In this document: positions 33,201 through 45,300 of the stretch, in pieces | How the letters are laid out: each line of letters begins with the position of its first letter | Position numbering within the stretch: the first letter of the stretch is position 1 | NCBI GenBank assembly: GCA_030248215.1 | Contig: JASANG010003588.1 | Location: forward strand, 1 to 64,000 | Reading direction: 5' to 3' | Source: Enoplolaimus lenunculus | Taxonomy: Eukaryota; Nematoda; Enoplea; Enoplida; Thoracostomopsidae | Length of the DNA: 64,000 nucleotides | The notes under the pieces: generated by a model | Told to the model about the DNA's origin: nothing | Database searches by the model: none | The model's input: the letters and a program-made list of their open reading frames with translations, nothing else | Position numbers and translations under genes: made by a program

Positions 33201-36200
33201 TCTGATAGCTTTTAAAGTTAAACTAGTTAAAGGGACTGCAATATTCGCAACGCTAGCATAAGCATTAGAAAATAATGGTTATGAATTAGTTTACTTGATA
33301 ATAGTAAAAAACGGCAAATCACTTGAGCACTAACCTAAACCGTAAATATGGATCAACACTGAGAACCCGTGTGAAAAGGCCATTCAACAACTCTTCAGGA
33401 TCTTTTTCTTCAGTCGTTAAACCTTTGATGTCTGGAAGAATTTGACTCAACAAAATGCGCAAATTTCGAACGTGATCTGCTCGCACGTAAAAGTACCTGA
33501 AATATTATTAAACACAACAACTGATGCAATATACACTTTTAACAAATATGACTAGACTACTTATGCGTTTGAAAAATTCAATATTTCTGGAAACAAATGA
33601 ATTTGTTACATATATCTGTGCTCAGGTTAATAAAAAGAATTGGCAGTCAGTACGGGTAGCGACAGACAGACGAATGTACAAAAATTTAGGTGCACATTTT
33701 AAAAAGATAAGTATTGATCTGCACATTCAATTTAGGTTTCAAATTGCGTCAAGTATATAGAGAGCGAAATCAGATCTGGAGGCGGAGCTCTAACGGGGAG
33801 CGGCACAGATTATGTAGAAGTCATCCGTATTGCACGGATGACCGCAACTGTGACAAAGGTCCGAAATAGCTGATTTTATCTTAAAATTGACTCAGTTTGT
33901 TTAAGGGTGCGATCTTATAATTGCGGGTGCTCGCAAACGCGTTTAAAAAATTGACTATTGGCTGCCCCAATGTAGTCAAACTGACAGTTGTAACAAGTAT
34001 ATTGATAAACTACAAATGAACGCTAGAGCAAAGGAATACTACATATCTTTAATTTTAAAAAATTACCCACATTCATATGATTACAAATCACAATCCTGAA
34101 GGGAACACTGTAATCGCCATAAAACTGCATGAAAATCTTTTATCATATACTTTCTTAGAAATTCTATGTGCGACCGTAAGAAGAAATTCTTAATGTTAAA
34201 TCCCGTACCGTTCCTGATTCTGAGGTGCGCTCTGCGAATGATCCTGATTCAGACCCTGCTTTTCGGGTTGACACAGTTTAATTGAAGTAGTGAGCTTGCT
34301 TCTTATATTCGGCATTGCTAAATGTGTTAAGTTTGCTATTACTATGCAAACTACAGTATTCAGTAGCAATTTCTGCGAATAAATTTTAGTTGTTAGTTAG
34401 ATTAAACCATTTACAATCATCCGCACAGGATCTAAAGTGTAATCCAGCTGAGATGAACTCATTAAAAACTTTGCCAATTATCCTAACCGGGAAATTATTA
34501 ATTCTAAAAAGTCGTCTTAAAAATTCAATTCACTATAGATATTAATTGTTAGATGAGATAGTGAAACAACGAAATAGCAAGCAAGATATCAAATTCGACT
34601 TATACTTCAAAGACATAAACGGATTATAGTTTTATATTTGGTTAGTAAAGGTGGATTTTCGATCCATACCAATACAAACTGTACCATCCATTTCGTTTAT
34701 CGTGCTTTTAACATCAAGAAAGGAAATGGAACTATTGTTTTCAAATTCAACCGTAAATTGAATTTTTGTACGAATTGAATTGAGGAAATTGCCAAATTTT
34801 TCAGATTCACGATAAAAACTTCAAAGTTTAACTTTTCTAAAATATAGGGATTACGACACACTTGATACTTCCGGCCCTGTTGTAAACCGTTCAAAAGTAT
34901 ATTCTCAATACGATGGGATCTCCACTTGGACTTATTTTAGCTAATGTGTTCATGGTTGGCTTTGAAATAACGTTTGCTAACTTTCGGCACTACGTAAACG
35001 ACATATCTTTAGTTTTTGATAAGCGTGAAAGCGCCGAAGAATTTTGCAATTTCCTCAACTCAATTAATTCCAAAAATTCAATTTACGGCTGAATTTGAAA
35101 ACAATTTTCCCATTCGCTTTCTTGACGTTAAACTTACGCGAGAGTATTTACCGAAAATCCAGTTTTTCTAACCAAATTTTAAAGTATAATTCGGTTATGT
35201 TTTTGAAGTATAAATCGAATTTGATATCTTGCTTGCTATTTCGTTGTTTCGCTATTTCATCTAACCATGAAAATATCAATAGTCAGATTGACAAAGTTTT
35301 TAATTAGTTCATCTCAGCTAGATTGCACTTTAGATCCTCTGAGAATAATTGAAAATGGTTTAATTTATTTAACAACTCAAATTCTTAGCAATGCAATGTC
35401 AACAAAAGACGCAAGCTCACTACTCCAACGAAACTGAACCAACCCTAAATGCAGGATCTGAATCACGATTAGTCGCAGAGCGTAGCTGATTATTTAACAT
35501 TAAGAATTCCTTTTTAGGATCGCACACAGGATTTTTTAAAAAGTAATTACAAAAGATTTTCTGCTTTTAGCGAACACAATGTTCAACTCAGGATTCTGAT
35601 TTGTACTCACATGAAAGCGGGTAATTTTTTAAAATTAAAAATAGTATTTTTCGCTGTTGCGTGTATTTGTAGTTTATCAGTATACTTGTTCCAACTGTCA
35701 GTTAGACTACATTGGGTTAACCGTCAATTTTTAACGCGTTTGCGAGCACCGGCAATTCGCACCCTCAACAAACTGCAAGTTCCAGATAAAATCAGCTATT
35801 TCGGACCACTGCCATAGTTGGGGTCATCCGTGCAATACAGATAGCTTCTACATAATCTCCGCGGGTCCAAGTCAGAGCGCCGTTTCTAGATATGATTTCA
35901 ATCTCTATATATTTGAATCGCTCTTCATACGCAATTTGAAACCTAAATTGAACGAGCAGAACAATACTTACTTTTTCAAAATTTTCGCCTGTAATCCTGA
36001 CTGCAGTCTTAATGCGTGTTCAGTCCATTCATAAACAAAAACTAGTCAAAATAGACGACACACATCAATATGAATACTGTAGTTGTATTCGTACCTGCGC
36101 AGTGGATACACAATTTCGCTGCGTAAAATTTCTTGAACGCGTAAGCAATCAGTGCGTTTTTTCGAATCGGGAATTGGACGTTGCAAAATTCTAATATAAA

Positions 36201-36253
36201 ACAGCGAATTTCATACAAACATTTAAATAATAACAACAACAACAATAATAATA

Positions 36254-36325
<72 letters not shown>

Positions 36326-39300
36326 TTGTATAAAAAATTCATACGATCACATAGACACATTTCTTAACCAACTATCGCTAATTATATGAGATCAGTCTTG
36401 ACGTTAATGCTAAAATCCTCGTAGATGGCCATTTATCAAAATACTAACACATGCGTACGTAAATTAAATCTCATGAACGAAACATGAAAATCAACATCGA
36501 AAAAAGTTTCAACTTAGCATAAGTTTTACGAGAATATGTCGAACTAAAATTTTGTCTATAAACCATAAAATAAACAGTTGCTAAGTATTAAACTGTGCAT
36601 TATTCCACGTGCTAGTTTTGCACATGTAATTTGCAGCTGTAACTTACACAGGCAAGATTTGTACGAAACCCTTTTACGATACGAAAGCTAGCAGCTGTAA
36701 GTGGTATCTACAAGTTCGCGTTGCAAAAACTAGCACGCATGAATTAGGATTTAAAATACATTTGCGAAGCAAAACGGGAACACTACTTACTGATCAAACG
36801 CGCTAGTAAACGCAAACATTGCAAACAACGTCGCGTCAAGATAACAGCTATTGCTATGGCCTTGAATGCCAAATTGTTTCCCGATCATCTCTTGCAGTCG
36901 ATTTGCACCAATTGGAGGTTCGTATGTTGGCACAGTGCCACAATCGGTGTTGCCAAATTCTAGAAAACAAAACAGTAATGATAAAAATAATAGAACACAT
37001 TGAACGATAAAAATTATTCTGCTGATTTTCACACAAAAAAATTAATATATTTAGTTCGCTATGAAAAGTTTTGCAAAAAATTAACATTATTACGGTTGAA
37101 GCAGACTACAATTAAGAAATTTAAGCGTCCGCACCATTCGAAGTATTTCGCTACGAGTAATGCTTCAACGAACGGCCAACTCTGTATGGGAACTCTCAAC
37201 AGTGGGTACCGAGGTGCCGTATGGCTGAATGACCGAAATAGAGCAACTGACTGGCTTCACGAATGTGCTACAATTGCACACGCTTCACTTAATATTTTAT
37301 TCAGCTTAGCATACAAACTCGCTTAATCTGCCACGGAAATTTGTTGATTTTTCAAGATTCAGTTTTCTAAAGCTTTGAAATAGTGAAAAACAAGAAAGTG
37401 TACAATATATATTATTGTTTATGCGAAAAATTCCAGGTTCAAGATGGAGGTAGTTTTATACGTTTTACTCTTGTATTAGCTTTTTACAATACAATATTCA
37501 CTTCTGGGATCACGTAACGACATTTTTAACTGCTCTCACAAACAATGCATTCGCGTTGTACGTCAGGTTTTTCGCTGAAAATATTTTAATGTGTACATAG
37601 GCTAGATGTTATACGATATCCCCCACTATGAAAAAAGTGGTGGCATCAACGTAAGAAAAACCAAAATTGGGGGACCTAGGGATGTTAGGGCTTACCCCTA
37701 TATGGACACTCAAGCAATAACGAACGAGCTATGCCATTTCAAAACACGTGACATTTTAAAACAACTCTGACCCTTACCACACTCATTAACAGCAGATTCT
37801 TCTTGTTCTTCAAACCGATCATCAACAAATAAATCACACAATGGTACAAACAGCCCTCGGTTCTGTTCACATCCAAAATATCGAACACCGTTATAGGTTC
37901 CATCAGTTGCACCTCGACTACTACAACTCAGCGGCACTTCTTGTTCCTGCAACATATGTATGACATTCCTTTATTGAAATGTTTTCTACATATCGCGTTA
38001 ATTTGCTGGCTCTGCAGTACGTATTGAGCAGGTATATATAAACCATAACCATTATTATGTCTATTTTAGTTACAAAGAAAATTAAAATTTCAATACTTTA
38101 CTAATTTGCAGCGAAAGTTGCCAGATATACTATGATATGCAATTCATACCAGTCGACTACACGTATTGAGCGAAACTTGGACCTAACTGACAATACGTTC
38201 AAATGCAGTAACGGAATACGTAATATGCTAATTAGCGAATATGCTGTTTATTTGAAAATATAGAAAGTTTCGAGCGACACACTTAAGTGTGTCATAGCTA
38301 ATATGCTAATTTGTTAGCAGCTGCTAGCTAGCTATTCCTTTATTCGTTTTGAAGGTTTACAAATAATTTCTTCAGATTCAGTGAAAAAATGTGGGAAGTC
38401 CTAATTTAGGTTTAACTAAATACGCTAATATGCTAATTAGTTTGTAGGTAACTAATCATTTATCTGTTAGGCTTACACATAATTTATTCAGATTCGTCGT
38501 ACTCAAAACCTTTAGAACTGAAATAAGATTGCTTGTAGCCCTAGCAATTAGTGAATTATTGTAAAAAGTCCTAATTTAGGCTTAACCAGTTAAGCAAATT
38601 ACATGCAGCTAATAAACGTCTTTGAATTTCAACACCCTAGGATAATAGGCTATCAACACAAAAAGATTATAAAATCGGTTTAGTAGTTTTTGAGATTTCT
38701 GTCGGACCGAAAGACGGACGAACATCGACCGTTTCAACCCCAGTACAAAACATACCTACCAAACGCTTACCAATCTCCGTAACTAATCAAGTTACGGCGC
38801 AAGATTTAGTACGAAAATAAATGTCATTCCAATATACAATGAAAAATAGCATCGGTAGCGCTATACTCTTGATGACGTCCGCAATCGTCATTTACCGTAA
38901 GTTTGTCGCGCGGACCCGTCTGTCACCATACGGTATTCCACGTGAACCGCCGCACAAGTATAGCACCATTCCAAGTAGTACATCAACAACTTACGTACCA
39001 GTTCAACACCAGCAACCAAATCTGACACTGCCGCAGCGCTGGTACTGTCCTCCTGCTCCTCAGCAATTGAATTAATGTCACCAGCTAAACGTCCAACCCA
39101 TCGTACAACGCCATACATTTGCTGTCCATTGATCTGCGCTTTGACACAATCACCTGAAATTAAAACCACTAAAACATTTTGAAATCTACCCAATTACGTA
39201 CTACAGAATACTATGTGGTGCAAGTAGAAAGTTAACAAAACAAACTTTAAATATACATCACTCGAGATTTTAAAAATGTTACCCTATTAAATATGGAAAA

Positions 39301-42300
39301 AAATTTCCAGCATAAAAATGCATGGCCAGTCAAATCACGCACTGAAAACTTACCTAAACTATATTTTCGATTATTCCGCAGCAGCTTTAAATTATTTCCA
39401 ACAGTAGGACTTCCACTTCTGCCAGCAGAAAATGGTTTGTCATAACTAACAGAGACTTCTCTTCGATCCAAATTATCACTAATCCCGTCTTGGTTCGGAA
39501 TATCGATCAATTGCAACGTTTTGTTTGCCGTCGTTGACATTTGCGCGTGCGAAACACGAGCGCCAACACTAGCTATGTCATCTGAATCAGCGTCGTTGCT
39601 AAACTGATGTCGAAAGTTGGCGCTAGTTTTATTGCTGTACACAGCATTCATACGTCGTGGATCATTATTTAGCATCAACAAACTCAAACGGCGACTTTGT
39701 TCACGATGTTGTGGGCTTCCGATATCAACCTGTTGGTTTCCGTCGCATTGCGGCTGCTGCAGTTGTTGTTGTTGTTGTTGCATTAAATCGACGAAATCTT
39801 TTGCACGCACCAGCCCGATTATTGGAATGAAAGACGCGTAACCCATTTTTGCCGTAAACACTTGCTTATTCATGTATCTAAAAAGCACATTGAGACTTGT
39901 AAAATATGAACATTCCCTTGATCACAGATTACCAGCTCTAGTTTGCGACTAGTCACCTTACTCCACACCAAATCTTAAAATCTCATCAGTGATCACATAA
40001 GGTATATGCATATACATAACACGCATATATACAGAAGAACTAAAACCATCATACCTTCCAGTGCCTTCGCCGACAGGATTTTCAAACTCAACGCCAGCAA
40101 TAATATCGTCGTGCCCATGCAAATATCCAATCCATTTCACCACTCCAAATTCATTTTCGCGGTCGCTTGGCCACACCACACGCTCGCCAACCGCTAGTGT
40201 GGTTTCACCCGGCGCAATAGGACGCGATATCTGGTCAGGAATCAATGACTGTTGCTGTTGAGAGACACTGGTTCGCATGCGCTGCTGTACCTCTGGCGGA
40301 TGGTCTTGTTGGTGGTGCCTGTATCGTAAATACATATCTGGTCGAGGCGGTCCCGTTTGATGAACGCGGCGCCCTGGCTGCAATCGCTGATACGGCTCAA
40401 CGTCAGCAGCCATGGCAACACCATTTCCAACAGCTGTCAAACAGCGATCCGGATCTAAATGGAACGAGCTGCTAATGTTACTATCTGGCGAATTATTAGT
40501 CTGTTGGTAATAGCGACCGTCGTGTCGATATCCTGTTATCGGTGATGACATTGATGGCGCTGTTATTAAATCGATGTCATAGCTTGTCATCGCGGTTGAA
40601 TTTGGCGCCAAAACTGCCGCATGTCGGCTGTATCGTGACGCATTTGGCATAGATGAATGATTGATATCGTCGGATGACGCAATACACGGATTGCGTCTAC
40701 CAGATGTAGTGTGGCTTGAATCGACCAAATCATTTGTTGTAAACAACTGTTGCTGTTGTGGCTGGCGACGAGAATATGCAGGTTCAGCAGGTGGGACATG
40801 GCCAATTTCGCCATAGGGCGTTCGAATAGTATTTTGTTGCAATTGACAACTTGAACTTCTAGGCCCATCGATGTTATTGACGTAGCCACGAAATGAAGGT
40901 TCTATAGGGTCTGTAGTAAAAACAACACATGTTGTTGTAATTCAAAATTCCGGTAACCGGAACGGGAAACAAACAATGACCGTAGCGCTATAACATTTGA
41001 AATCAAATACAAGGAACCGTGATTTCTCAAATCCAACACCTTGAATAGGAATTTTTTTAAAACAGAAACTTGAACGCAGACTTCAAAATTTCTAAATAAA
41101 AAGGTGCAATAATTTAATAGAAACAAATGAATTACCTTTGCTCAAACGCGTGGCTTCCTGAGAGTGGAGGCGAGCTTTATCGGCATTCGGAAGCAGGGAT
41201 GGGCGGTCTCGGTTAAAAAGCGAGACCGAGACTCAATCTCACCGCCAAACTTTATTTTATACTTTATTTGTCACTTGTCTACTGTCCCCATATGTACCCT
41301 TCGAAAAGGCTCGGGACAAATCCCACTGTCTCAAAACTCCCTCAGTACAACCCTAGCTCAAAGCTATAGTGTTGTTTTTGATCGCGGGCAAATAAAATAG
41401 ACTGGAGAATTTTTTTAACATAGCGCGGACGTTATAAATGCAGATGTCCCATGCTTTTTTTACACGATGCCATAAATGTTTTAAACGCGAAAATGCAACT
41501 ATTTGTACTTTGTCACAATTAAATCAAAGTGTTTTGTGTTTCCTTTCAAAAAATAGAATTTTTTGTAACCGGGTTTCTCAGATCGCTGCATAACCAGGTA
41601 GCGATGCTCCATAATCGTTCGCTGTCTGTGTTGGTAGGCGAAATGCACAAGTACTTCCGGGCCAAAACTGCGATCCAAGGAAAATTTTTGTAAAGCGAGA
41701 CGGAGACTAAGACCAGCCAAATCCCGAGACTTGCCAAGACCGTGATCGAGTCCGCCCATCTCTGTTCGGAAGACTGGATATTATACATGTACACAATGCA
41801 TATGTATTTAATATTGAATCATGTATACAAAATCGATAGACTTCAACAGTAAAAATTATTGACAACGAGAATACCGGAAAATCCAGCAAGAAAATACAGA
41901 TTTACTACCGCAACTGGATAATGAAAAATATCGAATTTGGCTGCTGAAATTGGAATACCGGTTGAATTCGGGGTTACGGGCTTCCGGTGTTTTTACTAGT
42001 ATTCAGTCTCGCATTGGAACCAACTAATACCTCAGTCTGCAACCAAAACGTAGCCGGAAGAAGTTTAAAGATTCTATTCAAATTTGGAATTCTCCTTCAT
42101 GTTTTTGAGGATTTTTCAGCTGGTAACACAATAAATTCCACACAAACGCTAACCCGTCTCCAAATTCCTGACTACGTCTTTGCACTTAACCTCAACTTAC
42201 TCTTTGCTTCGCGGCCGCCTAGTCCATTACGAGGTGCCGAACGCCGTTCATAATCGTACAACTCGTCAATTGCAACCGGTGGCGGTGACCGAACCGCAGC

Positions 42301-45300
42301 ATACTGCGAGTCCCGCCCGTCATAACTTCTATCTAGTGGACTTGTGCTTGTCGATACAGGAAACAATATACCGTCACCGTTATTACTTGCATCACTGCTG
42401 CTATCAAAATGATCATAAAATTGTGACTGTGAATCATTTCCGTTGTGCGTCGTGTCACTTCGTTTTGTGTTTCGAAACATATTATGAAATCGCCCACCAC
42501 CGCCGGCGTTGCTGCTATTTCCGATTGTTCTTGCGTTTGTCTTTTCTTTTCCATCTAAACTCACATACACATTATTCGTACAGCATTTCTGCCTCTTCCT
42601 ATGTCTTATGATTATATTACAAAGATTCAACGACCTGTGGGCGTTTTGATACGCTATATATCCGTATTCTTGTGCTCACTGTCACAATATTTATTCAATT
42701 ATAGAATCATTTAACATCTTTTGGCTTATAAATGCATCAATTAGTAGTATATTCGCATTATATTCTAGGTTTTCAGCTTGTCTTAATCATTTTTTTTAAA
42801 TTATACATTACATTGCAGGTTAAATAACGCTAATGGCCATACTCTGATTCATTATGGGGGAATCGAAGTGGAAACAGTCCTAAAGTGGAGGAGTTGACAG
42901 TGAAGGTGCCCAACACAAGATCGTCCAGAATAAAAGCTGGCTGAGCAATGTACCACTGACTCTTCAAATTTTCATTTTATATGCCTATACCACTCCATAG
43001 CCAATTATCCTCTACCAACTCTATACAAAACAAACGTAATTACCTGACTAGATAGCATTTATCCCTACTTCCATAATATTACAAAAACCTATACATCACT
43101 CATAATTTACCAAACACCGCTCTAGTATGATCTGTCTTCACCCTACTGCCTCGTTGTTGCTGATGGGAATGGGTACCCGTGCAATTGGCGACGATATTTC
43201 CGAATGGCGCAGCTTCAAACGCAGTCAAGTTCGCATAAATCTCACTATTATCGACTAGTTGTTGTTGCTGTTGTTGCGCAACAATAGGCGCTATCGCGGT
43301 TGCAGTTGGAGACGTTACACCCCGAGCGATTGTTTTCGGTTGTTGTTGTTGTTGTTGTTGTTGTTCATCGTAACGGCGTCGATGGTGTAAACCGCGACGC
43401 TCCAGAGTTGATTTAGCGCTGCTACTATCAGCAACGCCACAAGTGTCCCTGTCATCCCACTGAGGTGCAATCCCACCGTCGTTGCCGTCAACAGGAAACG
43501 GGTGGGGATTATTTGCCACTGACGCAGATATCCCCCTGGTCTGACTGGGGCACTCGTGCGCCAAGCTCCCAGACTCAACATGCACTGGAATATGACGAAC
43601 GACAGAAACTGACGGTGGAGCTATATCCATACTATTATCGACGCCAACGGCAGATGTCGTTATTGTTGATGGCCGGTCTCTGTTCATCTCAGTGCGGCGA
43701 TTGTGACTTCTCCCCGATGCCGTTATCTGTTGGCTTGATGAGGTCGCGCCAGCCGCCTGGCTAACCCCAATGGATACATCCATCTGAGTTGACAAATTAG
43801 ATCCGCAGCCAGAATACGCCGCGTGCCGTACGTGCGGGTCACCGTCACTATTCAAGTAATAGTCGGACCGCCGTGTATCTGCCATGCTACTTCTGCTATC
43901 GCCAGCACCATTTACCTTCGAACCACTCGGTTTATTATCTCGTTGATCTCGAGGGGCGGCAGCCACACCAGCTAGAGGCGCAATGCCGTCAATTGCTCGA
44001 TTACGTTCAGCTAACGGCACATACGCTGCCCCTGTTTGTGACGCGGAGCCCAGTGGTAAGCCAGGTTCGTCGTGATATCGAGACTGTTGTTGTTGTTGTT
44101 TATTTGATGATGATAAAGATGTAGTATACGATGGTGTTACTGAGCTAGCTGAACTTTCATATCGACTATTCGAGGCCATGCTGCTGCTATTATCAACATT
44201 TCTACCACTAAAGCCACTACGACCGTCTATAACACTTTCGTGATCTGCACATTCTAGCTGGGCAATAGATACAAATACTGATGAATTTGCCGGCGCAACA
44301 AAGTATCGCTTTTCACCGAAGGTACCGTCGCTGTTGCCGATTTCAGGTTTCTGTAAGTTAAGTCATGACTCCAACGTAAGTAGATTTGAAATAATTTTTT
44401 CCAAATAAGTGAATTTTTCAATAATATTACAGTTGCTCCAGTTCCAGGGTTCGGTCATGGAACTTGAAATGTGAAAAATTTATGTTTTCTGGCTTGCCAG
44501 AGAATGTAATCACAGAAAACTATATAACATGTCTACACACATATTAAAAACCGTATTATAATATTCCGAAACACTTTTAGACGGATATATTAAATCGTAA
44601 CTACATATGCGGACGCTCCATTGTACCATTAACCGCTGTGTGGACGATCGCGGGCCCGGTCCCGCAGTCAGAGGAACTAAGCACCCCTTAGAAAAATTTA
44701 AGGTCAGCTCGAAAGTCTTGTGAAATTCCTAACATCCCCTTCCTAAAATAATTTTTCTATCCAGCACACCGAGCTGACTGCGGACCTGGCTGATCGTTTC
44801 TCCAGGTAGTATGAATTACTCCAAACTACCAACCTGTAACTCTACACCATAGTAGGTACCGTGTTTTCGGGACTTGACGGGCCCAATATATCTGACAGTT
44901 CCACGCGCGTGTTGCCGTATAGGTAAAATAACAAAGACAGACGAATTTACGCAAATTTTCGATGAGTCTTCCACACGATCAGTGTCATGATAGAAACTAA
45001 GCCTGCAAAAAATATATATAAGACGGCGTAAGCTGTATGTGCTGTTATAACAATACGATTAACGATATTTGTAAAAAATATGCTACTATTCTTATTTTAA
45101 CTGAAATAGATATATCGACAAACGATATTTTTAAAAAATTTTGCTACTTTCTATCAACTGAGCTATATATTATTATAGATGTGCTGCTTACCAGGCATCG
45201 GTATCATAAACACCTTTCGTGACCTTTGGCATCGTCAGTGCAAAAAATTACCATACTGTTTGCACTCAGCAGTGAGTTGAAATTCTATCATCAGTGCGCC

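Noticed and set aside
37000-37326. Plus-strand 108-codon frame inside a CYLD intron
   Set aside because: The first half is AT-rich low-complexity sequence, no domain is visible, and it lies antisense within a well-supported intron.
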